Assembly: GCA_019426215.1 (NCBI GenBank)
Contig: CM033400.1
Span: forward strand, 13,996,568 to 14,060,567
DNA: 64,000 bases
From: Buddleja alternifolia
Lineage: Eukaryota; Streptophyta; Magnoliopsida; Lamiales; Scrophulariaceae
Reading direction: 5' to 3'
Positions within the stretch are counted from its first letter, which is position 1. Every line of letters starts with the position of its first letter. Under the pieces are notes generated by a model. The model saw only the letters and a program-made list of their open reading frames with translations, did not search any database and had not been told where the DNA came from. Shown here one piece after another: positions 34,855 to 45,833 of this stretch. A program made the translations under genes and the position numbers.

Positions 34855-37800
34855 AGGTACCTAGAGCCAACACCGATACTTCAGTTTGGTACATTGATAG
34901 TGGATCGTCAAGACACATGACTGGATCAAAAGATCTTCTAGTCAACTATCGATCTACTAATGGTCCTCAAGTTATATTGGTGATAACTCCAAAGGTAAAA
35001 TCAAAGGTATAGGTATCATGCATAGGGGGAACATCATGATTAGTGATGTATATTATGTTGAGGGTCTTAAGCATAATTTGTTAAGCATTAGTCAATTTTT
35101 TGATAAAGGCTTTGAAGTAAAATTTTCAAGTGACTTTTGCTATGTCAACGACGCTAAGACTAAGTCTACTAAACTAAGAGGAAAAAGAACAAACAATGTG
35201 TATTTAGTAGATTGGGATTCTACAATTGATAACAACCCCACATGCTTTGTTGCTAAAAGTCAAAATGAATTGGGTTGGTTATGGCATAGAAAAACGAATC
35301 ACCTCAACTTTAAGGCAATCTCTCAGTTAATATCACTAAATCTAGTAGAGGGATTACCTAAGGGTTCCTATCAAAAGAATCGCTTATGTGATGCATGTAA
35401 AATGGGTAAACAAGTTAAATCATCTTTTAAGAAGAAACCATGTCTATCTACTTCTAGAGTTCTTGAACTATTGCATCTAGATTTGGTTGGTCCTATTCAA
35501 ATCCTAAGTGTTAGTGGTAAAAAGTGCTCGCTAGTAATACTTGATGATTTCTCTCGCTATGCATGGGTAGAATTTCTAGCGACCAAAGATGAAACTAGTG
35601 TCAAGCTCACAGCGCTAATCCGTCAATTGCAAACTTCAAAAGATCTAAAGGTGACGAGAATTAGAAGCGATAGAGGAACTGAATTTACTAACCAATTTTT
35701 TGAGAAGTTTTGTATAGATCTTGGAATACTTCATGAGTATTCAGCTCCTAGAACACCTCAAGAGAATGGAGTTGCTGAGCGACGGAACAGAACGCTTAAA
35801 GAAGCCGCTAGGACGATGCTTGCAGAGTCTAAGCTGCCTCAAAGGTTTTGGGCCGAAGCCATCAATACCGCTTGCTACACTCAACCGGTGTATGATCAAC
35901 AAGCAACATGAGAAGACTCCATATGAGTTGTGGAAGGGACGTAAGCCTAACGTTTCCTATTTTCATGTATTTGGTTCAAAATGTTTCATTCATAACAATG
36001 TATCCAGACTTTTGATTCTAAAGCGAATGAGGGAATCTTTCTAGGTTATGCCAAGATTGGAAAGAGTTTTTGCATCCTAAATATGATCAAATCGAAGGTT
36101 GAAGAATTCATTCATGTTGTGTTTGATGATGCTAACCAAGAACCGAGTAAGGTTAATCCTGATGATGTAGGAATTAAAGATCTTGCCCAACAAGCGTCAC
36201 AAATTAATCTTGGTGATAATAGTGATGATGAGGATGATGATATCTTTGTGACCATTCCTAAAGTTACTCGTGAGGTTACAAATAATGATAAAGTCAGAAT
36301 CGCTGATGATCATGAAAAGAATGATCATCAAGAGCAAATTGGAACTGTCAATGATGAAGAGACTGCTCAAGAGACAAATATGGATCAAGCGATTGATAAC
36401 CAAGAGTCTCTCAACCCTTTCCAACCAGACCGTAAATGGCTTAGAGACCATCCACCAGAGCTAGTAATTGGAGATATGGAAGCACCTGTTAGAACTAGGT
36501 CAGCTACAATTAATGAGGTCGTGTTCTCAAGTTTTCTATCTCAAATGAAACCAAAGAAAGTGGATGAAGCGCTCAGTGATTCAAGTTGGGTAGAAGTGAT
36601 GCAAGAGAAGCTTAACCAATTTGAAAGAAGTAAGGTTTGGACGCTAGTACCAAGGCCAATTCACCAAGGAGTTATTAGAACTAGATGGGTTTTTAGGAAC
36701 AAAATGGACGAAGATGGCGTTGTTATAAGAAACAAAGCTAGATTAGTCGCTCAGGGTTATTGTCAAGAAGAGGGTATTGATTTTGATTAGACGTATGCCC
36801 CAGTAGCCCATCTTGAAGCAATTAGGATGTTCCTGGCGTTTGCCGCATTCAACAAATTCACAGTGTACCAAATGGACGTGAAGAGTGCATTCTTGAATGG
36901 TAAACTCCAAGAAGAAGTCTATGTGGAGCAACCTCCAGGATTCATCAACAACCATGGCAAAAGTATGGTCTACAAATTGGATAAGGCACTCTATAGCTTT
37001 AAACAAGCACCAAGAGCATGGTATGACACTCTCTCTATCTTCCTTATAGGTAAAGGCTTTTCAAAAGGCAGCGTTGACACAACATTATTTAAAATTACCC
37101 ATAATGAAGATATTCTCTTAGTCCAAATTTATGTTGATGATATTATATTTGGTTCTACTAATAAGCGATTGTGTGAGAAATTTTCAAAAATGATGCAAGA
37201 ACAATTTGAAATGAGCATGATGGGTGAATTAACTTTCTTCTTAGGATTACAAGTTAAACAACTCCCTAATGGAATATTTATAAACCAAGCTAAATATACA
37301 AGAGATATGATTAAGAAATTTGGTATGGAAAATGCATCATCTTCCAAAATTCCAATGAGCCAAATGCTTAAGTTAGATAAAGATGAAAGTGGGAAGAAAA
37401 TTGATATCACTAACTATAGAGGTATCATTGGATCACTTCTTTATCTTACCGCTAGTAGACCTGATATTATGTTTTTGGTATGCATGTGTGCACGCTTTCA
37501 AGCTGATCCTAGAGAATCACACTTAAATGCTACCAAGAGAATCCTTAAATACCTAAAAGGCACACAAAATGTGGGCTTATGGTATCCACGGGACTCTCCT
37601 TTTGAACTAATTGGTTATTCAGACGCAGATTTTGCAGGATGCAAAATAGATAGAAAAAGTACTAGTGGAACATGTCAATTTCTAGGTGATAGACTAGTTT
37701 GTTATACCGCTGAGGCAGAATACGTAGCCGCTGGAAGCTGTTGTGCATAAATCCTTTGGATGAGGCAACAACTTAGAGATTATGGAATAATCTTAGGTCC

Positions 37801-38044
37801 TACCCCAATCCATTGTGATAATCAAAGCACTTTAGCTATGACCCAAAATCCTGTCCTTCATTCTAGAACCAAACATATTGACATTAGATACCATTTCTTG
37901 CGTGACCATGTTCAAAAGAAAGATATCTCCATGCACTTCATTGGAACTGACAAACAGTTGGCAGATATCTTCACCAAAGCGCTCAACGAACAACGCTTTC
38001 TCACTTTGATAAGTGAATTAGGTATGATTGATTTAAATGCTTAA
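34855..38044 (+). pseudogene. Sirevirus pol (copy B): protease, integrase, RT, RNase H
   Basis: The protease start with DSGSS (about 34900) is followed by a 1-nt deletion near 34977 relative to copy A. The integrase segment 35018-35911 has HLDLVGPI, SDRGTEF and ENGVAERRNRT. A 2-nt deletion near 35887 and a larger one near 36005 break the linker. RT runs from about 36500, with VKSAFLNGKLQEEVYVEQP, then LVQIYVDDIIFGS (about 37120-37155). A TAG at 36788-36790 lies within RT. RNase H has YSDADFAGCKIDRKSTSG, an apparent in-frame loss of about a dozen residues before AEAEYVAAGSCCA, a TAA at 37748-37750 where CAA is usual, then CDNQSTLAM and RTKHIDIRYH to the stop at 38044. Confidence 0.92.
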
Positions 38045-38758
38045 ATCATAAAAGCATCATATCTTAATAGGCATACGCTTTAGGGGGAATCCACTTTAAT
38101 TATACATCTAAAGCGACTTTCAAAATTGAAACAAGTTATCAATTTTAAGGGGAACTTTAAAATTGTACTTGTAACAATTCATAAGCGATTGTGATAAAAA
38201 AAAATTACTTTGAAAATATGCATTGACCACTAGCGCTTATCTTCTTTTATGCATGACTAAATCAATCTCTAATAAGTAAAACTGTCTTTTATAAATCCAA
38301 GCGATTGATCTTATCCTTAACAGATTAAATTTGTTTTATGTAAAAAGACTTCAGCGTTGAAAAGATTCCCACTTTAACGCTAAGTAATTCTCTTTCAAAA
38401 GATCATGCATGGTTTTCATCGCTAAAAGTAACGTGTGGATAAGTCCAAAAGATTAGATTTGATAACTACCCACACGTGCTATCAAATCAAACTGATGGTT
38501 AATGATTCCTATCTAAACCTAGGCGGTTCAGTGACTGCATGAGTCTGAGTACGTGTTAGTATACTATCAGGCGCGTGTATTTCACGCTAAAAATTTCAAA
38601 AATTTTCAAACGTCTTTCAATTAAATGGGTAACTGCGGATCCCAAAAATTCTCTATTTTGTAATAGTTAACCTATTTTTTTGGCACTATTTAACATCCGT
38701 ACCTTCTAATAAACGGTTCAGATTTAAATCTTTTCAAATTTGAAAATTAATTGTTCAA
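38045..38758 (+). other. Spacer between Sirevirus pol and the extra gene
   Basis: About 700 bp with no open frame of note. Sireviruses typically have a spacer here. Confidence 0.55.
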
Positions 38759-38931
38759 CACGTGGCAAAATTTAAGCCATTCAGAAGTTACTTTCTTTGT
38801 CTCTATATAAACTCTTCAAGGTTTTTACAGTCAGACTTTATCACTTCCAAAAACTCTCTCTACTATAAAATCTTCATCTCTTTCAAGGCAAAAACTTTTC
38901 TCTTTCCTTCAAAAGCTTCAAACTTTCAGCA
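38759..38931 (+). promoter_or_regulatory. Gene-like promoter and leader before the extra gene
   Basis: A G-box CACGTG (38759-38764, within ACACGTGGC) lies about 40 bp upstream of TATATAA (38804-38810). A CT-rich leader free of ATG follows, and the ATG at 38932 sits in AGCAATGGC, a good plant start context. The bases before the ATG, ACTTTCAG, also fit a splice acceptor. Function is inferred. Confidence 0.5.
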
Positions 38932-39765
38932 ATGGCACCCAAAGCTTCAAAATCTTCCAAATCATCCAAGTCTGCTACCGGAAAAACTTCCCGCGCTGAA
39001 ATATTCGATAAAGTTATAAATATTCAGTACAAGATGATGGTGGCCATTCTGACCAAATTGAAGATTAATTGGTCTCTCTATGTTTTTAATCGCTTGAAAG
39101 CAGCGATGGCCAAGTTGGTTAATCCCAAGCCTTATGGGATTGTGTTAGTAGAATTCTCAGTGCTTGCGGTTTTATAAACTCCGCTGGAAAGAAGATCCCA
39201 GCATTAAAATTCTATGGTAAGAAGATGATTAGCGGGATGCTCAAACCCCGAAAACATGGTGGTGCAGCGGTTCCCAAAGAAGAGCGTGAGCGACTTCAAG
39301 CCGAAGGAGTTGTTCGCAGCGATGATGAAGAGCAAGCGTCTTCCTCTTCATCATCGTCCTCGTCTGAAGAAGAAGTGGTGGTTAAGCAACCAAAAAGAAA
39401 GATTGCTCTCAAAGTCGCTGAACCAGCCAAGTCAGCCAAAAAGCAGAAACCGGAGCCCGCAAAGAAGAAGTAGACGCCGAAGCCCAAGAAGAAACAAAAA
39501 TCTCCTTCTCCTTCTCCTTCTCCAAAATCACCCTCTCCTCCTCCAGCGTTTATCTTCTTAGTTCCTGAAGAAGAGGAAGCAGTAGTAGAAGAAGTACCGC
39601 TTGCCCGAAGGCGTACTCCTCTCTCTACTCCATCTGCGTCTACAAGCGTTTCAGCAAATCTAGCGCTTGGAGAGTCAGCGAGCGTTCCTCCCTCTGACGC
39701 TGTTCCCAAAATTAGCTCAGATCCTCAAGCCGCTACTCAATCTGAGAGGTTTTCTAGTGCTCATG

Positions 39766-39846
39766 GTAAGTATTTGCTAAGCAAATTAGTCTATCCTTTC
39801 CTCGTTAATTTCTAAGTCTCTAACGCTAGGATAAAATCTCTTTCAG
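39766..39846 (+). other. Putative intron 1 of the extra gene (81 nt)
   Basis: ATG|GTAAGT donor and CTCTTTCAG|CG acceptor. Joining gives SAHAQCETSFEYV in frame; read-through meets TAA inside the insert. Confidence 0.65.
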
Positions 39847-40032
39847 CGCAATGTGAAACGAGTTTTGAATATGTCCTCAACACTCTTGAAGAATTATGTA
39901 TTCCCATTCGTGTTGATCCAATAACTTCTTTTCTCGATTTAGAACCAAAAGAAGAAGTTTCGGAGCCTGAGGAACCTGTCCCTAATATAGAAAGAGATCA
40001 AGTGACTAAGTCACTCGATGATATTCCTCAGG

Positions 40033-40112
40033 ATAAGCGTTTTAGTCTTTTCCTTGTAATTTCTACTTAGTAGAAATTTTTCTTGCTTTTCTCAACCGCT
40101 TACATGTATCAG
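40033..40112 (+). other. Putative intron 2 of the extra gene (80 nt)
   Basis: Acceptor ATGTATCAG|CT with branch-like CTTAC. The donor reads CAGG|ATAAGC where intron 1 has G|GTAAGT, so GT seems mutated to AT. Joining gives DIPQAQDAPTADAPP and shifts into the frame that stays open for the next exon. Unspliced text has TAG TAG. Confidence 0.5.
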
Positions 40113-42837
40113 CTCAAGATGCACCAACCGCTGATGCTCCTCCACTCTCAAAGATTCCAGTTGTAGTAGATGTGGATATGGCAACTATTGTGGATATTGC
40201 AAAAGAAGCATCTTAAGCCCTTCCGGACGCTGAAACATCTTCAGCTAGTGAAGCAACTTTACATGCTGAGAGGTCGATAGAAGTGGCCCCCATCCCAACA
40301 GAAGCGATTGCCTTTGTTCCTACTCCAACAGGACCTCCTCCTCGTGTCATCGATTTTTTTCCTAGCGGATATACTCCTGATCTTGAATTTTATTATGCCG
40401 CTAGAGAACGAGACACCGAGACCCTTGAAACAACTCTCCATCGAACTGATCTTTCCAACACCCAAAAGTTTGAATTCTTTGAGCATCTTGCCAATTTAGG
40501 ACTCTACAACTTGGAGCGACTCCAATCTCGCTTTGAGTATATTCGTCGACTAGTGTCCAATAGAGCAAATTTTGACCAAGCATGGTTTAATTTCATTGTT
40601 CGCTCAGACGAGTCTTTGTATCCTCTTCGAGCCAGCAAGATTGTCTTCAAGAATCCCCACATGGGCGATTGGAACAAAAATCCTGATGAGGAAGATCTAA
40701 ACAAAATAGGATATTCGGCTCTCCCTTCAGTAGTCAACTCTCCTCAGAATGCTCTCTCTCCTACTCCACTCAAGTTATGGGAAGGCAAAGGACCACTTGT
40801 AGCTGAGCGTCCCAATCCAGTGAATTCGTGGATAGAAGATGAAGCCCGAGAATATCTTGCCAGATTATGGGCAGAGGATTATGACGAAGAGATCGAGTGC
40901 TTCGAGAAATTCCTAGCCGCTAGAAAAGATCAAAAGGAAGCTGATAAGCTTGGAAAAAGATGGATGATGGATACAGCCAGATGGGTTGAAGAGTTCGTTC
41001 TTCATTTCTACTCCCTTGATGAACTCATAAGATATCCATTTTTGTTCGAATTTGGAATTGAATACAGACGCCGAGGATTCGCGACCTTTTTGCTTCAATA
41101 GCGTCAGCACATTGCAGGCAATATCAGTGACTTACCACGCTATAGGAAACCAATAGAAACCTACATTCGCCAGCAACTAGCTTTATTCAGCCAAGGCGGA
41201 CGCTACATCTTGCATTCTCATCAAGTGTTTATTCAACATGTCTTTCCTGACCTCAACGAAGAAGCCTCGTCCAGCAAACAACCGCTTCTTCCAGGTCAAA
41301 GTCAAATTCGTGTTGATGTTTCAAGTGAGCATGCTGAGTTTGCTGTCTTCCACAAAGAAATGAGAGCAGTGATAGAACATGCCAAGCGCTGGACATCTCT
41401 TTTAATCATTACTCAGGGTTAAGCAATTTCAGAGGATACAATCTACACCCTGTGCTCTTCAATCAACAGAACATTCAAGTGGCCAAGATGATTTCGCTAA
41501 TTAGGCCAGTGGATCAAACAGCAGCTCAAGCGCTGATGCCTCTTATTCTGGACTTTTTCAAGTGTTATACTTCAGGAATAGAATTGCCGGAAGGTGTGCA
41601 ACTTGCACTTTGTACAGAAGAGCGCAAAGACGCTATATTCTTTATTTCGCAATCAAGCCTGATTAGTCCAAGGCATGTGATGGAAGCACTTGGCCCACTC
41701 TGGGTCATTGCTATTGAAGAACCTTCTCCCCCGATCCAAATTGTTCAACCAGATACTGCTCCTACTGAGGAAGTCGCTCCAATTTCTGAGGCTTCTTTGC
41801 CAGATTCTTTTAGCGCCCCTGTAGTCGAGCCCCCAGCGATCGAAGATCCTTCAATGGATCAAGCGATTGAAGAAGTGCATGCTGAAATTGCTCAAGAGCC
41901 TGAAGAGCCATTTATCAGAGATAAATCCAAAGGCAAGGCTGCAGTTTTTAGCTCTTACGGACTCATTCCGTCTCCTGAGCGTCTTTCTTCCGATTCGGAT
42001 TCTGAGAGTGATTCAGAAGCTAGAGATTTCAGACAGACAGTACGGAACTTGCTTACCAACATTGAGGGTTCTTGCTCCAAGATTTTTGAGGCTGCTGATA
42101 GACATATCTGAATAGTGTTTGATACGAGAAATCGTGATATTGCAAACGCTGCAAATAAAAGCACTGTTACAATCATGAAAAGCATATCACCACTTGTCGC
42201 TGAACTCTCATTCGAATTCAGCCGTCACTTAGCTCAGAGCGCTTCGGCTGATGCTGAAAGACATATTTCGATCGATGCCGCTGCTCAGAGCGTTGCTCAA
42301 CAAGTTGCTCTCTTAGTTGATGAAGTTCGACTCTTGCGAAGAGAAGTCACTGAGTTGAAAACGTCTCTTGATGATGCCAAGAAGGGGGAAAATACAGAAA
42401 AACATCAAGCATCCAAAGCAATATCAAAGATAGATAATAAAAATTAGCGATCAATGTTTGAAGAACTAGTGAGCATCAAGAAGATGTTAACTAAAAAGAG
42501 AAAGCCAAGGTATTATCTAGGAAGATATCCGCTTCCGGAATTGGACGTCGATTTCTTGGAAAGTATGGGATTTCAACCTTATGCCGGACCGCTAAGACGA
42601 CCTATCAATTGGAAACCGTCAAAAGATGCAAGAAAAGATATCTATCACGATTTAATTCGTGAACTTGGAATTTCTCCAAGAGAATGGGCGGAAAGGTTGT
42701 TAGAAGTAAATGAAAGCGCTAGACTTCATAGGCATGATTACGATGAAGTTCAACATACGACAATGATCGACAATGATCATCTCCTGATGGACCTAGCGCT
42801 AGAAGTTCTCCAAGGCGAAGAAAGAGCAAAGTGACGG

Positions 42838-43126
42838 AAAAAGTGAATGATTTTTTTTTAATATTTCTGTTGTCGCTTTCATTTATATTACTTTCAGTAT
42901 AAATCATATATGCTTATTTTTTCAATATATGAATGATTTATCGCTGAAACAACTTGTTGAAGCTAATCTAACTATAGCTAACTTTACTAACTTTTTAAGT
43001 AATTCTTAAATTACTTAACTTTTTAACTTTTTAACTTTTTCATTTGGGCTTTTGTTTTAAGTAATTCTTAAATTATAAAAGAGTTATAAGAGTTAAAAGT
43101 CTTGACATCATCAAAAAGGGGGAAAT
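42838..43126 (+). other. Sirevirus 3' noncoding region and polypurine tract
   Basis: AT-rich with repeated TAACTTTT words. The polypurine tract AAAAAGGGGGAAAT lies at 43113-43126, directly before the 3' LTR. Confidence 0.75.
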
Positions 43127-44651
43127 TGTTAGGAAATTTCATGTTAGAGGTTTTGGTGATGACAAGATAGCATTCAATGTTAGACCCCAAATAAAATGTA
43201 AGTTTATGTTTTCATAGATTATTGTTTAAGCGTTTGAAAGTTTGTAATTGTTATTTAGGCTTGTAATTTTTATCTTTGTAGATTTTAGACTAAGTATTAG
43301 ATACTGAATCCCTAATAGAATTCTAGGTGAGTCTATTAGAGAAGAAGTTGAAGATCAGCGTCTGAAGTCAACCAGAGATGAAGATTTGTTTCTTAGCATC
43401 CGTCAAACACTAAAGGACATTTTTTTAGGATTTATGGATCAAGCACTCAAAGCACTTAAGCGACCGATGTCAGATTCACCTGAAATAAATCCTCAAGTCA
43501 TGAAAGACTTAAATGCAATTATTCAACGGACATTTATTTCCAACGGGAAATAAATTCAAATGCATTAAATGCTTGATAAGAGCATTAAATGTGATAAGAT
43601 ACTGTGACTTGTGGACAAGCCATCTTTTTACTAGACTGTCAGAACTTCAGAGTTTATAGCTGCTCCCATCCAATCGGTGCCAGCGAATTTTCAGGAATGT
43701 CAGAGAAAAGGTAGATTCACGCACTGCGTGAAAGGCACACTCCCACATATGTCCAATGAACAGATCCCAAGAATTGTCTATAAATACCCTACCTTTAGCA
43801 AACCCAAAAAGAGACGGGAGACATAATAGAGATATACGTACATGCACAAGAAACTCTGCTGAAATTCTCGTTCAAAGAAAAAGCTTAGAAACTCCATAGC
43901 CAGAATCTTTCAAGCTTCTTATATCCATTCCAGACAGTCACAAATATCCCAAATCTCTTCTAAAGAAGAAACCTAAACTCCTACTGAGATATTCCAAATT
44001 GTTTGATCTTCCCAAAAACAAACAAACCCTTGTGACTAAACCTTCAACCTTTCATCTGAGTGAGAAAGCTGCTGAAACTCCCTTACAGGCAGTATTTCTG
44101 AGTGAGAGAAGCTTGTAGAAGACGATCTTCATTGGTGCTGAAATCTGTGTGATCAAGGAGCCCGAGATCATCTTCACCTGTTTACTATCTTGTAGAAGAT
44201 TCTGTATGATTCTTTGAAAATCATTTTAGTAAAATTCCTCCAAGTGAAAAAGGAGAAGAAGGATGTAGCTGAGATTACATCACCCAGTGAACCTTATAAT
44301 TTCTTGTGTTATTTACTTTAATTATTGTCTTGTTTTACATTATACTACATTCTTTGAAAAAGACAAGCTAATCTGCTAAGCGACTATTTACCCAAAACGA
44401 ACGCTAAAGCTTTAAAATCATTTCCGCTGTGTTAACCCTGATTGAGTGATCTAAGCGTTACCCTACTTTCGTAAATTGCTAAAATCACTAAGTCTAAGTT
44501 ATCTTTATTGAAGCGCCTGACCCAAGCGCTCAGCTTTCTAAGCGTTCAAATCTTTAAAAGTGATATGAATTTTTGAAGTCGAAAAAGACTTCAGGGTCTA
44601 ATCAACCCTCCCCCCTCTTCCAGACTCTTTCGTATGCCACTTGGGACCACC

Positions 44652-44652
<1 letters not shown>
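43127..44652 (+). repeat. 3' LTR of Sirevirus copy B
   Basis: 1526 bp, TGTTAGG...CCACCA, TATA box at 43789-43796. It differs from the 5' LTR at scattered sites and in small indels. Confidence 0.95.
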
Positions 44653-44685
<33 letters not shown>

Positions 44686-45015
44686 TCATAAAGTGACTGT
44701 ACATGCCACTTAATCTTCTATATATATATATGTTGTTATATTCATACTATATATATAAATCATATATAATATTATCATATATGTATAAAGGATGGAAAGT
44801 GGTTGTACACGGCACTTTTACTTTTCTCATTTTATATATACATTAAATATTATATTAATAGTTCTTTTTGAATTATATTGCCAATCAAGTTATGTTTTAT
44901 GGCAAATCAAATCAAATTTTCAAGAGAAGGAAATAAATTACCCTCCAAGTTATTGAGAACCAATCAAATCATGCAAACTCATCAAATGATTATGGCATTG
45001 TTCTCATCCTACAAC

Positions 45016-45023
45016 TATAAATA
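45016..45023 (+). promoter_or_regulatory. TATA box in 5' LTR of element IV
   Basis: TATAAATA followed about 30 bp later by CATTCATTCAACACACC, a plausible start region. Confidence 0.55.
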
Positions 45024-45127
45024 GGGGTTCTAATTCATTCATTCAACACACCAAAAAAATTTGAGCAAGAGAGAGATATCAAAAAATGTATTGTAAGTTC
45101 TCTCTACTCAAATTCAAGAAGAATTGA

Positions 45128-45410
45128 AGCGGCAATCAAGGCGATTGGGTGTCAACGAAGGCGGCAATCAAGGCGGTTTGGTGGTAATCAAGATGATTTG
45201 GTGTCAATCAAGGCGGTTTGGTGGCAATCAAGACTATTTGGGGTGAATCAATGCGGCAATCAAGATAATTTGGTGGCAATCAAGGCGATTAGGTGTCAAT
45301 CAAGGTGACAATCAAGACAGTTTGGTGGAAATCAAGGCGATATTCAAGGTGTTCTTGGCGACCATTGAGAAGTTCAAGGCGACACTCAAGGTGTTCTTGG
45401 CGAAAACTCA
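45128..45410 (+). repeat. Degenerate 21-bp minisatellite in LTR (R/U5)
   Basis: Repeated units like GGCAATCAAGGCGGTTTGGTG, about 11-13 copies with substitutions, decaying to AAGGTGTTCTTGGCGA duplicates at the end. Confidence 0.75.
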
Positions 45411-45770
45411 TCAATTAATAGCATTTAAAAGCTGCTAAACCCACGAGTTAACGTTATTAAAATTCAAGTCAAATTTGGAGGAGATTGTAGTCGAATCCAC
45501 CAACAAAATATTCAAATAATAATGTTTAATTCCAGATTAAGGCGCAAATCTCTCAAATTAACGTTATTCAAAAATCAAATCAAATTCGGAGGAAGATCAA
45601 AGTGTTCGAATTCCTTAAAATATCAAGTTTTCGAAGTGAAGAATCAGAGGATTTATATTAGAGATTGTAACCACTTTCTTTTTATTTCAATTTGATAAAT
45701 TTTATTTGTGTAACTATTTTTCTTGTTTGATTAAATTGTAGACATTTAAAATTTGTTGTTCACAAATTTT

Positions 45771-45788
45771 GCCACGCCCAGTGGGACC
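45771..45788 (+). promoter_or_regulatory. Primer-binding site of element IV
   Basis: GCCACGCCCAGTGGGACC just after the LTR end; close to the GGCACGCCCAGTGGGACC type common in plant gypsy elements. Confidence 0.7.
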
Positions 45789-45833
45789 TCTCTACCTCTC
45801 ATCTCTTCATTCACTAGAAATCCGGAATATCAA

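Larger units (their letters stand above)
38932..42837 (+). pseudogene. Sirevirus extra 3' gene (envelope-like by position)
   Basis: Starts MAPKASKSSKSSKSATGKTS. A 1-nt loss near 39165 shifts the frame to the part with a poly-Ser/acidic tract and Lys/Pro-rich repeats. Intron-like gaps at 39766-39846 and 40033-40112 connect it in frame to a long globular part (40283-41101, starting with PIPTEAIAFVP). Another frameshift near 41410 leads to a Pro/Glu-rich region, a coiled coil (VDEVRLLRREVTELKTSL, about 42320-42370) and a conserved-looking tail to 42834. Stops at 39471, 40214, 41099, 42109 and 42445 are all TAG/TAA/TGA explicable by C to T in CAG, CAA or CGA. I see no signal peptide or clear membrane segment, so 'envelope-like' reflects position only. 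Confidence 0.7.
31015..44652 (+). mobile_element. Full-length Sirevirus-type copia element (copy B)
   Basis: LTRs of 1513 and 1526 bp, primer-binding site, gag, pol in the order protease-integrase-RT-RNase H, a polypurine tract and an extra gene between pol and the 3' LTR. That extra gene and the long LTRs are the signature of the Sirevirus (Maximus/SIRE) lineage. The flanks are TATAT at 31010-31014 and 44653-44657, consistent with a 5-bp duplication, although the target is a TA repeat. It lies inside the 5' LTR of element IV and is therefore younger. Decayed by stops and small deletions. Confidence 0.93.
44653..45764 (+). repeat. 5' LTR of element IV, second part
   Basis: Resumes in the TA repeat after copy B and includes GTCATAAAGTGACTGTAC, matched in the 3' LTR near 59730. 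It carries a TATA box (TATAAATA, 45016-45023) and a minisatellite, and ends TTCACA before the primer-binding site. Confidence 0.75.

Noticed and set aside
38932..42837. True envelope glycoprotein
   Set aside because: No signal peptide, Cys pattern or membrane segment is visible; only the position resembles env.
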